This document shows positions 7,495 to 15,336 of a DNA stretch of 64,000 nucleotides, piece by piece. Under the pieces are notes generated by a model, which worked only from the letters and a program-made list of their open reading frames with translations, was not told the DNA's origin and did no database searches. Positions within the stretch are counted from its first letter, which is position 1, and each line of letters begins with the position of its first letter. Source of the DNA: Sporosarcina luteola (GTDB taxonomy: Bacteria; Bacillota; Bacilli; Bacillales_A; Planococcaceae); assembly GCA_014204635.1 (NCBI GenBank), contig JACHLS010000004.1, positions 124,001 through 188,000 on the forward strand, read 5' to 3'. The translations under genes and the position numbers were made by a program.

Positions 7495-8697
7495 TTACAG
7501 TAAATCATCGAATTCATTTTGTGGTGTAGACATCTCATCCATAACGGCGCGTTTTGCAACTGCCTCTTCAATAAGTGGAGAGAAATCGAAATAACTTTCA
7601 TAATGCGTCACTTTCTCCAGACGCGGCTTCGTCTTCGGATTCGATGGGGTAAAGATGGTGCAGCAATCTTCAAATGGCCTGATGGAAATATCATATGTGC
7701 CAATTTGTTGAGCCAAGTCAATAATCTCTAATTTATCGGATGCGATCAGCGGCCGCAACACAGGAGTCGCCGTTACTGCATTGATGGCCGTCATACTGTC
7801 CAACGTCTGACTTGCCACTTGTCCGAGACTTTCTCCCGTGACAATGCCCATGGCGCCAATTTCCTCTCTCACTTTGTCCGCTATTTCCAACATGATCCGC
7901 CTAGTCGTAGTCATAGACAGGTTATTGGGCACTTGCTTAACAATCGCTTGCTGCAATTCAGTGAACGGGATAATATGCAAACGCACATGCGCTCCAAAAG
8001 AACCGAGTCGATCAGCTAAATCCATTACTTTTTTCTTCGCCATCTCACTTGTGAATGGTGGGCTTGCAAAATGAATGGCATCCAGGGAAACTCCCCGCTT
8101 CATCATTAAATAACCGGCAACGGGACTATCGATGCCGCCAGACAACATGAGCAGTGAATGTCCATTTGATCCGACAGGCATGCCGCCAGCACCCTTGTAT
8201 GTCATAGCTGTCAAAAATGCTCCATCTTTCCGAATATCAACGAGCAGTTGAATATCCGGCTTTTTCATCTTGACGCCAAGCTCCGGAAAATGTCGCAGCA
8301 CATGGCCGCCAATTTCTTGTTGAAGTTCTCCTGTCACAAGTGGAAACGTTTTGTCCGAGCGCTTAATCTCCACCTTAAATGTTTTGCCCGCCGTTTCAAT
8401 CGAGCCCATGACATCCAGCGTTTTTTCTTTGATTGCCTCCAAGTCGGCTTGACATTTAGCAACCGGGCTGAATGATTGGATGCCAAAAATGAAAGGCAGC
8501 CGTTCTATCGCTTTCTTCATGTCAGCATTGTCACTTGCTTGTAAAAACATACGGTCACGTTCCGCACGCAACCTTACAGTAGGCAGGTCACGCATCGCCA
8601 ATTGAATATTCTTTTTTAATCTACGGACAAATGTATTTCGATTTCTTCCTTTAAGAGATAGTTCGCCGTAGCGGATCAACAGCTCATTCCATTCCAT
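7495..8697 (-). CDS. thiI: tRNA 4-thiouridine synthase ThiI
   Basis: Adenylates U8 of tRNA and transfers sulfur from a cysteine desulfurase to make 4-thiouridine; also linked to thiazole synthesis. The 400-residue protein has an N-terminal ferredoxin-like/THUMP region (residues about 60-165) and a PP-loop ATPase site LSGGIDSPVAG near residue 185. The rhodanese extension of enterobacterial ThiI is absent, as in B. subtilis. It directly abuts the stop of the upstream desulfurase gene, so the two are coupled. Confidence 0.96.
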   Translation of the reverse strand: MEWNELLIRYGELSLKGRNRNTFVRRLKKNIQLAMRDLPTVRLRAERDRMFLQASDNADMKKAIERLPFIFGIQSFSPVAKCQADLEAIKEKTLDVMGSIETAGKTFKVEIKRSDKTFPLVTGELQQEIGGHVLRHFPELGVKMKKPDIQLLVDIRKDGAFLTAMTYKGAGGMPVGSNGHSLLMLSGGIDSPVAGYLMMKRGVSLDAIHFASPPFTSEMAKKKVMDLADRLGSFGAHVRLHIIPFTELQQAIVKQVPNNLSMTTTRRIMLEIADKVREEIGAMGIVTGESLGQVASQTLDSMTAINAVTATPVLRPLIASDKLEIIDLAQQIGTYDISIRPFEDCCTIFTPSNPKTKPRLEKVTHYESYFDFSPLIEEAVAKRAVMDEMSTPQNEFDDLL

Positions 8698-9840
8698 TTA
8701 GTTCAAATCCCTTCCAAGCAAATTCATAAATCCTGAAAAAACATCTTCAAATTTTTTTATGTCTTCTTCGGTATTATCCTTACCAAAGCTGATGCGCACA
8801 ACCCCAAATTTAAAATCATGGTCCAAGTGAATGGCCTCAATCACATGACCGGCATTTGAACTTTTAGAAGAGCATGCGCTGGATGTGGATAAGAAGATTC
8901 CATGTTCCTGAAAATAATTGACCGCGACTTCCCCTTTAATTTTTGAAAAAGCGAGGGATAGGATATGCGGAGCACCAAACTGGGGAGAAATGACTTGTAC
9001 TCCTTCATATTGATTCACATACTGAATCAACCGGTTTTTCCACAAGCGGTAGGTTTCTTGTTCCCGATCTACCGCGCTGAGTCGCATTGCTTTTGCAACC
9101 GCCACTGCATTTGGAACAGAAACAGTGCCGCTGCGCACACCCTTTTCCTGACCTCCGCCAAAATTGATCGGTGTTGGGGTCATGCCTTTCTTCATAGCAA
9201 GGATGCCGGAATTTTTCAATCCATTGATCTTATGGGCAGATACAGTAATAGCATCAGGTCCTTTGTCACTAAGCAGCACTGGCAATTTACCGAAACTTTG
9301 TACGCAATCCGAATGAAAGACAGCTCTGGAATGCCGGTGTACTATTTCAACAGCTTGTTCAATCGGCTGAATAGTTCCAATTTCATTATTCACATGCATA
9401 ATGCTGACGACGGTCGTATCCTTTCTTAACAGTTTCTCCAACTCATCCAGTGAAATTCGTCCATCTGCATCAACGGACAAATAATCCACTTCAAAACCGT
9501 TTCTCTCCAGGAAATCGCAAGCATGTAACACAGATGGATGTTCTATGGACGTTGTGATAATATGGGAACCTCGCGAGCGATGGGCATAAGCAAAACCGAT
9601 GATCGCCAAATTATTTGCTTCCGTACCTCCAGAAGTGAAAATGACTTCTCCATCTTGGGAACCAAGCAAAGATCGGATTTGATCTCTAGAACGATCAAGT
9701 AATGTTTCTGCCTCTCTTCCTTTCCCATGTATGGAAGCAGGATTTGCAAAAAAGCGCCGGTTTGTTTCCACAAAAGAGGTAAGCACTTCTTCATCCGGCC
9801 TCGTTGTTGCACTATTATCAAAATAAACCATTTCCTTCAC
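8698..9840 (-). CDS. nifZ: Cysteine desulfurase dedicated to ThiI (NifZ-type)
   Basis: PLP enzyme that removes sulfur from cysteine as a protein persulfide. The 380-residue class V aminotransferase fold shows TSGGTEANNLAI near residue 70, the PLP lysine in SAHKINGLKNSG, and the persulfide cysteine in the loop STSSACSSKS near residue 325. Zero spacing to thiI matches the B. subtilis nifZ-thiI pair, in which this desulfurase supplies sulfur for tRNA thiolation. Confidence 0.95.
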   Translation of the reverse strand: MKEMVYFDNSATTRPDEEVLTSFVETNRRFFANPASIHGKGREAETLLDRSRDQIRSLLGSQDGEVIFTSGGTEANNLAIIGFAYAHRSRGSHIITTSIEHPSVLHACDFLERNGFEVDYLSVDADGRISLDELEKLLRKDTTVVSIMHVNNEIGTIQPIEQAVEIVHRHSRAVFHSDCVQSFGKLPVLLSDKGPDAITVSAHKINGLKNSGILAMKKGMTPTPINFGGGQEKGVRSGTVSVPNAVAVAKAMRLSAVDREQETYRLWKNRLIQYVNQYEGVQVISPQFGAPHILSLAFSKIKGEVAVNYFQEHGIFLSTSSACSSKSSNAGHVIEAIHLDHDFKFGVVRISFGKDNTEEDIKKFEDVFSGFMNLLGRDLN

Positions 9841-9900
9841 ATCCTTTTAGTTCATTGGAGACGCCTGAATTTTTGGAATCTCCTATTATAAGCGTGACAA

Positions 9901-9929
9901 AGCCACCAGCACATTTCATGCCGGTGGCT
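9901..9929 (-). terminator. Possible terminator after ezrA
   Basis: AGCCACCAG pairs with CCGGTGGCT across an 11-base loop; the following T run on the minus strand is short, so termination may be partial. Confidence 0.5.
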
Positions 9930-9941
9930 GTTTCAATCGTT

Positions 9942-11636
9942 TTACACATGCTCTTTCAACATCTCTTCAATACGCTTTATGGCGCCGGGCTCCATTTCTT
10001 CCACTGCTGTAGCTGCCTCTTCAAGTGCTTTTGCATACCGGAACTGACGGAAAGACTCCTCAGCATCCAGCAAGCGTGCATGAACGGAAGGATTCGAAGC
10101 TCTGAAACGGTTGCCATATTGAATGATCAATTCAATCAGCATCACATTTTCTAACATTTGGTCTACTTTATCATTCACGTCGTGAACTGCATTTTCGGCA
10201 TTAATTAAATAAGATTCGGCCAATGCCATATTTAATGGCACTTCCTGCAAACTTTGCGACACGAGGTAGATCTGTTCCTCTGCCTCTTCAAGCCGGGCAT
10301 CCATTTCGTCTGGAATCCCCGGAATATTGGCCTTATGAAGTTTACGATCGGCAGCCTGCAATTCACGCGATAACTCTGCCAATTTGGTTCTGACATTATT
10401 TTCGTCGATCCGCAGGTTTTTGATTCGATTGGCGAAGTTTTCCTGTTCCTCTGCGATGTGCTCCATCTCTTCCGAAATGCTCTTCAGCTCATCTTGCAAA
10501 GCGGTATATGCCGAACCTTGCTCCTCAAACATGAATGCAAGCGTAGAAAATCGTTTTTGCAAAGCTTCCAAACGCTTCACGGCTGTTTGTGGTATTTTGG
10601 CTTCGCTTTCCTCCAGTCGGTAGCTTTGCTGCACATAAACCGCCTCATTCGAGATTTCCTTTGTCATATAAGTCATGGACTCCAACTCTTCAGAGATGCG
10701 TTCGTAATGAGTGTCGACATATTGTTTCGCGACCACCTCATTTTCAAGGGCATCGTAAAAGGAATCAATCCGATCGTTTATTTCTTGCACTTGCTGACTG
10801 ACGCTTTCAATGTCAAGCAGTTTCATCTTCTCCATGAGCACTTCCAATTCCGTCTCGATCTCCGTCAGGTTTTTTGGCATTTCAAGGTGCTCCAGATTAT
10901 ACGATTGCTCTTCCATTTCCCGTGTGCCGTTCCGTAATTCGCGGATGGACGATGGAATCTTATTCTGCAATTCAACCAATAACGTAGGAATGTCACGGAT
11001 GAGTGCCGATAACCGTTCACCTTTGGAAGACAAATTGATGACAATCTCTCTCGCCAATAGATAATTTCCATTTTCGGTCAACTGTTCATACTCTTCCATA
11101 TTGGGAAGAAACGATTCCAGTTCTTTCTCCAGCGCTTCGATTGCTGCTCCAAATGAATGTTGATGGGCCAACAACGTTTTACGTGCAGTACGATATTGAT
11201 CCTTCAGCTTTTCAATTTCAATGCGGTTTTTTTCTTCGCTGCCAATCAATTCATTCAGTTCATCCAAAATTTCGTTTTTCCGCTTATCGCAAACGCGGAT
11301 CTTTTCTTGGATTTCTTTTTCAGTCTGTGTCGCTTTTTTGAATTTGAAACGATCCACCATATCTTCTGCATCAAATAACAACGAGTCAATATTCGGCATA
11401 TGGACATCAATGACCTCCGTCCACTCATTTCGCCAACGCTCGAATTTCTCTTCTGTCTCGCCAGTCATATTCAATTGTTTTACTTTCATCATTTCTTCAA
11501 AAATCGGTTTGTTTTGGATTTGCATTTTTTCATTTTCTAACCGTTTAATTTCACCTATATGTTTACGCCTGAATAAAAAAGCGATAGTTATGAGTACAAT
11601 CAGAAGTAAAATTGGAATGATGAAATATTTCATCAT
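9942..11636 (-). CDS. ezrA: Septation ring formation regulator EzrA
   Basis: Membrane-anchored negative regulator of FtsZ-ring formation that spans the membrane once and forms a spectrin-like rod in the cytoplasm. The single N-terminal membrane segment (about residues 3-22: KYFIIPILLLIVLITIAFLF) is followed by a basic patch and about 530 residues of heptad-rich coiled coil. Length (564) is near that of B. subtilis EzrA. An AGGGGG site supports ATG at 11636 or 11633. The location upstream of nifZ-thiI is conserved. Confidence 0.94.
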   Translation of the reverse strand: MMKYFIIPILLLIVLITIAFLFRRKHIGEIKRLENEKMQIQNKPIFEEMMKVKQLNMTGETEEKFERWRNEWTEVIDVHMPNIDSLLFDAEDMVDRFKFKKATQTEKEIQEKIRVCDKRKNEILDELNELIGSEEKNRIEIEKLKDQYRTARKTLLAHQHSFGAAIEALEKELESFLPNMEEYEQLTENGNYLLAREIVINLSSKGERLSALIRDIPTLLVELQNKIPSSIRELRNGTREMEEQSYNLEHLEMPKNLTEIETELEVLMEKMKLLDIESVSQQVQEINDRIDSFYDALENEVVAKQYVDTHYERISEELESMTYMTKEISNEAVYVQQSYRLEESEAKIPQTAVKRLEALQKRFSTLAFMFEEQGSAYTALQDELKSISEEMEHIAEEQENFANRIKNLRIDENNVRTKLAELSRELQAADRKLHKANIPGIPDEMDARLEEAEEQIYLVSQSLQEVPLNMALAESYLINAENAVHDVNDKVDQMLENVMLIELIIQYGNRFRASNPSVHARLLDAEESFRQFRYAKALEEAATAVEEMEPGAIKRIEEMLKEHV

Positions 11637-11780
11637 TGTAATCCCCCTATTCCGCATCACTGAAATGAGACCATTCTAAAATGATATTATCTTATATAGT
11701 AACATGTTTAAAGAGTTTTCGCGTCAGAAATGAATGTTTTATAGGGAAAAAACCATTTTTATCTGAGGAAAGCATGAAAT

Positions 11781-11810
11781 TTGTAGAAAAAAAGACTTTC
11801 GACGTATACT
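11781..11810 (+). promoter_or_regulatory. SigA-type promoter of the GAF-domain gene
   Basis: TTGTAG (11781-11786), spacer 18, TATACT (11805-11810). Transcription would start about 30 bases before the ATG. Confidence 0.6.
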
Positions 11811-11848
11811 GAGTGAAACGAAGATCGCTTTGAAGGAGGATTCAATAT

Positions 11849-12328
11849 ATGTTTACTGCTGTGACTTATTCATCGGAGCCCAAGGAGAAATATACACAAT
11901 TGACAAAACAGCTCGACGCCCTATTGTCTGGCGAAAAAAATCGGTACGCCAACTTAAGCAATGCTTCCGCTTTGTTAAATGTATTTTTCGACCGCATCAA
12001 CTGGGTCGGATTTTATTTGTTGGAGGAAGGTGAGCTCGTGCTCGGCCCTTTCCAAGGCTTGCCGGCATGCATTCGCATCCCTCTAGGCAAAGGGGTTTGC
12101 GGAACTGCGGCGGACCGGAAAGAAACGATTGTCGTAGAAGATGTCAATGCTTTTCCTGGCCACATCGCTTGTGACGCTGCTTCTCAATCCGAAATTGTCG
12201 TCCCTCTTTTGAAAGATGGAGAATTGCTTGGCGTGCTTGATATTGACAGTCCGGAACTTGACCGCTTCTCGGACGATGACCGGCAAGGCCTCGAAGCCTT
12301 TGTGAAAGTTCTGGTCAATCATATGTAA
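11849..12328 (+). CDS. ytsP: Free methionine-(R)-sulfoxide reductase (GAF domain, YtsP-like)
   Basis: A single GAF domain of 159 residues that, in the fRMsr family, reduces free methionine-R-sulfoxide with thioredoxin. All three catalytic cysteines are present with the family spacing: Cys74, Cys84 and Cys108 (PACIRIP, GKGVCGTA, HIACDAASQSE). Other family marks are NWVGFYLL and VLDIDSP. GAAGGAGG site before the ATG. The diguanylate cyclase dgcP (ytrP) also lies in this neighbourhood in B. subtilis; here the methionine lyase gene and two secreted-protein genes lie between them. Confidence 0.92.
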   Translation: MFTAVTYSSEPKEKYTQLTKQLDALLSGEKNRYANLSNASALLNVFFDRINWVGFYLLEEGELVLGPFQGLPACIRIPLGKGVCGTAADRKETIVVEDVNAFPGHIACDAASQSEIVVPLLKDGELLGVLDIDSPELDRFSDDDRQGLEAFVKVLVNHM

Positions 12329-12371
12329 AACGCGGCAAGTTTGGGTTTCTTTCCTTTAAAATGAAATACAA

Positions 12372-12404
12372 AAAGGCGACCGTTCGTTTTCGAAAGGCGC
12401 CTTT
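12372..12404. terminator. Bidirectional terminator, ytsP / methionine lyase
   Basis: AAAGGCG pairs with CGCCTTT around a loop; T runs on both strands. The two genes converge here. Confidence 0.75.
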
Positions 12405-12418
12405 TTTATAGTTGGTTT

Positions 12419-13621
12419 TTAAATCGTATTCACGCTGTTGCGGTCCAATACAGCAAATGCCTGTTCTAAATCATCAATCAGATCGTCGGCATATTCCAAT
12501 CCGACTGATAAACGAAGCAATGAATCAGTAATGCCCATCTGTACTCGTTCTGCTTCCGGCACACTGGAATGTGTCATCGTTGCCGGGTGTTGGATCAATG
12601 TTTCTGCATCTCCTAAACTGACTGCAATTTTAATCAGGGATAAACTGTCCATGAATCGTTGTGCCGCTTCTTTTCCTCCCCTTACAGTAAATGAAATCAA
12701 TCCGCCCCCTGCGCTCATTTGGCGTTTGGCAATGTCGAACTGCGGATTCTCTGTATCAAAAGGATAAAAGATTGTCTCTACACTCGTTTTTCCTTTTAAG
12801 TACGCAATCAATTTTTCAGCATTCGAAGTGTGCCGCTCCATCCGGATAGGCAACGTCTTTAATCCCCGGAGTAATAACCAGGCATCAAACGGGGACATGA
12901 TCGCCCCGTAATCTTTTTGAACCGTCATCCGGATCCGCTCCATTTCGTCCTTGTCATTGCCAACGAGGAGACCGGCAATGACATCCCCGTGACCATTGAT
13001 ATATTTCGTGGCGCTGTGCAATACGAAGTCCGCCCCAATTTCCAGTGGGTTCTGCAAATAGGGAGAGGTGAATGTATTATCGACAACGACACGAAGCCCA
13101 TGGCGTTTCGCAACAGCTACAACGGCATGGAGATCTACCAGTTCCATTGTCGGGTTGATTGGCGTCTCCACATAAATGCATGCCGTTTCCGGCTTAATCG
13201 CCTTCTCAATTTCTTCTTCCGTAGTCATTTGAATTAAATCATGTGTGATGCTGTATTTTTCATCCAGTATAGTGAGTAATCCAAAGGTACATCCGTAGAT
13301 GCCTCGTGAGCATAAGATGTGGTCTCCTGCCTTTGTTAAATGGACCAGAATTGAACTGACAGCTGCCATGCCAGAACCGAACGCAAGGCTTCCTTTCCCT
13401 TTTTCAAGCAAAGTCATTCTTTCTTCCAACACGCGAACAGTTGGATTTCCGAGCCTGGAATAAATATTCCCAGATTCTTCTCCCGAAAACCGCTTTTCAC
13501 CAATTAAAGCTGTGTCAAATGAATAGGTCGATGTTTGATAAAGGGGCACCGATAAACTTCCATGATGTTCTGAGTCATCGTACCCTTCATGAATAACCAC
13601 CGTATCTTTATGAAATTTCAT
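12419..13621 (-). CDS. Methionine gamma-lyase (Cys/Met metabolism PLP enzyme)
   Basis: PLP enzyme of the cystathionine synthase/lyase superfamily, 400 residues. PLP lysine in HSATKYINGHGD and phosphate-binding SGMAAV are present. The loop IYGCTFGL carries a cysteine (about residue 111) at the position of the catalytic Cys116 of Pseudomonas methionine gamma-lyase, which favours that activity (methionine to methanethiol, ammonia and 2-oxobutyrate) over cystathionine lyase. ATG at 13621 has AAAGGTGG 9 bases upstream; the in-frame GTG at 13633 lies inside it. A perfect cre box lies just upstream. Confidence 0.88.
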   Translation of the reverse strand: MKFHKDTVVIHEGYDDSEHHGSLSVPLYQTSTYSFDTALIGEKRFSGEESGNIYSRLGNPTVRVLEERMTLLEKGKGSLAFGSGMAAVSSILVHLTKAGDHILCSRGIYGCTFGLLTILDEKYSITHDLIQMTTEEEIEKAIKPETACIYVETPINPTMELVDLHAVVAVAKRHGLRVVVDNTFTSPYLQNPLEIGADFVLHSATKYINGHGDVIAGLLVGNDKDEMERIRMTVQKDYGAIMSPFDAWLLLRGLKTLPIRMERHTSNAEKLIAYLKGKTSVETIFYPFDTENPQFDIAKRQMSAGGGLISFTVRGGKEAAQRFMDSLSLIKIAVSLGDAETLIQHPATMTHSSVPEAERVQMGITDSLLRLSVGLEYADDLIDDLEQAFAVLDRNSVNTI

Positions 13622-13646
13622 TATGCACTCCACCTTTCGCTTGGTT

Positions 13647-13660
13647 TGAAAACGCTTTCA
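13647..13660. promoter_or_regulatory. CcpA operator (cre) upstream of the methionine lyase
   Basis: TGAAAACGCTTTCA matches the cre consensus TGNNANCGNNNNCA at all fixed positions. A perfect -10 box TATAAT lies at 13674-13679 on the minus strand, so the operator would cover about +7 to +20 and repress as a roadblock. No good -35 hexamer is visible. ccpA itself is in this window. Confidence 0.75.
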
Positions 13661-13705
13661 TTACCCTTTCTCTATTATACTACTTCGCATGAAAAAAGAA
13701 AAAGC

Positions 13706-13732
13706 CTTGTCTTCCAAACTTTAGAAGACAAG
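13706..13732 (-). terminator. Terminator of the secreted DPBB-protein gene
   Basis: Perfect 9-bp stem CTTGTCTTC / GAAGACAAG with a 9-base loop, then on the minus strand GCTTTTTCTTTTTT. Confidence 0.9.
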
Positions 13733-13755
13733 ACTAACTCTATAAGCACTAGTTA

Positions 13756-14718
13756 TTACGGCAAGTATTCGTACCGTACATCAATCCAAGCATTTTGTAA
13801 GCTTTTCAAACCAAGGTCCGCCGCAACTCGAGGAGTCAGATCAATACCAGCAGGATTTAGCACTTTCCGTCCGCTTTGATCTTTCCCACCGTTATGGCCG
13901 TTCGTGTAGGCGGCATAAGCTTGTGGTGTGCCTAACGGCAAATCTGCGAACTTTCTTCTAGGATTGGTGCCATTCTTGGCATCCCAATAATTATCATCCG
14001 TGTTCCAAGGCCCGACTTCATCTACTTTCACACTGCGAACAGATCTGCCGGTTGCCGGATTGTAGACATTGACTACATACGGAGGCTTGCCGTAGATGGA
14101 ACGCAAATTCGATGGAATATTTGATACCCATCCCAAATTTGCGAATTTGACGTATTTATCCGGGAGTGCCACTTCATATGCACCACTCTTATTCGGATTA
14201 TATTGTGTTGCAAAAATTCCCGCTACCCGATCTTTATCCGCATTGACGTCCGTTCTGGCCGCCAACCATTCATTCCGATAGTCAATCTCTTCGTTCCACC
14301 ATATCGATATCCAAGCTTCCAGCTTTGGATAACTGTCACCAAAAAACTCCTGTAGAGCTTGGTTTCGTTGTGCGAATACATCTTCCGCAATTCGATTGAA
14401 GATTACCGCGTCTTCCTGATCTTGCGGAGAGACTTGATTCAGACTTTCAATGACCATGGATCTTTCTTTTAATCCCCAATCTTTCAGAAAGTCCATTTCC
14501 TCATCGGATAGGTTCAAGTCATCCTTCAACTTCTTTACATCTTTCTCCAACTTGTCATCCATTGTCCAAAGAAGATAATTCAAGACTTCCTTATCATCAT
14601 ACAACGGGTTATCGGATCTAAAATCAATGCTGCTGTCCGCTTGCGCTTCATTTACCCAATACCCGCTTACCATAATGGACAGGATTAACAGGAAAGACAG
14701 ACATACTCGTTTTATCAA
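13756..14718 (-). CDS. Secreted protein with a C-terminal RlpA/DPBB-like domain
   Basis: A 320-residue exported protein of unknown role. Signal peptide at residues 1-27 (KR, then LSFLLILSIMVSGYWV, cleavage near EAQA-DSS). Residues 30-170 are charged and helical. The last 140 residues resemble a double-psi beta-barrel of the RlpA type, by eye: VVNVYNPATG, DEVGPWNTDDNYW and NPAGIDLTPRVAADLGL. DPBB domains often act on peptidoglycan, so a cell-wall role is inferred. TTG at 14718 is chosen: AAGGAG lies 8 bases upstream, while the TTG at 14724 is too close. It lies 18 bases after a lipoprotein gene, likely an operon. Confidence 0.75.
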   Translation of the reverse strand: MIKRVCLSFLLILSIMVSGYWVNEAQADSSIDFRSDNPLYDDKEVLNYLLWTMDDKLEKDVKKLKDDLNLSDEEMDFLKDWGLKERSMVIESLNQVSPQDQEDAVIFNRIAEDVFAQRNQALQEFFGDSYPKLEAWISIWWNEEIDYRNEWLAARTDVNADKDRVAGIFATQYNPNKSGAYEVALPDKYVKFANLGWVSNIPSNLRSIYGKPPYVVNVYNPATGRSVRSVKVDEVGPWNTDDNYWDAKNGTNPRRKFADLPLGTPQAYAAYTNGHNGGKDQSGRKVLNPAGIDLTPRVAADLGLKSLQNAWIDVRYEYLP

Positions 14719-14736
14719 TACCAAGCTCCTTTTTTG

Positions 14737-15132
14737 TCATTTCGTAATGAATCGATATCTCTTCACGTAAAGAATACCTTCTTCGCCATCTCCCGGATGA
14801 ACAAGTTCCATTTCAATCGATTGGCCATTTGTCAAAGGATAGACTGCCAACTGCGTGTGATCAGTCCGCTCTTCTATTGAAGATTCCCCCGACTCATCCA
14901 CCTTGATCCCTTTAAGCGAGTCGATAAATTCGCGTGATACTTGAACCGGATCATTCAGGCCTGCACGATGTCCCGCCTCATATTGGCTTTGCAACTCGGA
15001 CAATTCCTTCTCGGTGATGTCATTCGCAATCCACTCATCTTTATCGCTTGCCGTATGACTACATGCGGTCAACATCAACAAAAAAAAACCATCATTGCCT
15101 TTCGAACCAAAACAGAAAGCCCCCTTTTTCAT
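14737..15132 (-). CDS. Small lipoprotein, odd signal peptide
   Basis: A 131-residue protein with a lipobox-like LMLTAC near residue 20, suggesting a lipid-anchored extracytoplasmic protein; no family recognised. The signal is peculiar: charged and polar residues (GSKGND) interrupt what should be the hydrophobic core, right before a run of nine T bases (complement of 15070-15078). A single-base change in that run would join a cleaner start (MMV...) to the FLLMLTAC segment, so an indel or slippage site is possible. No strong ribosome site for the ATG at 15132; an in-frame TTG lies at 15141. Located 18 bases before the DPBB-protein gene. Confidence 0.6.
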   Translation of the reverse strand: MKKGAFCFGSKGNDGFFLLMLTACSHTASDKDEWIANDITEKELSELQSQYEAGHRAGLNDPVQVSREFIDSLKGIKVDESGESSIEERTDHTQLAVYPLTNGQSIEMELVHPGDGEEGILYVKRYRFITK

Positions 15133-15336
15133 TTTGCTCAATCACACTACACCATCCCCTTCTGCTCCTCTCCTATCGGCGCTAAACCTAATTCTAATCT
15201 AGCCACTAATATTATCAATAGTAAGAAATCTTCGTTTTTCCTCTACCGACCATTCAATTATAAGGAAAGGAGATTTTATTTCATTTCGGCGCCTTATTGC
15301 CTAGGGATGGCACACACATCTATAAGTCTAAAACTC

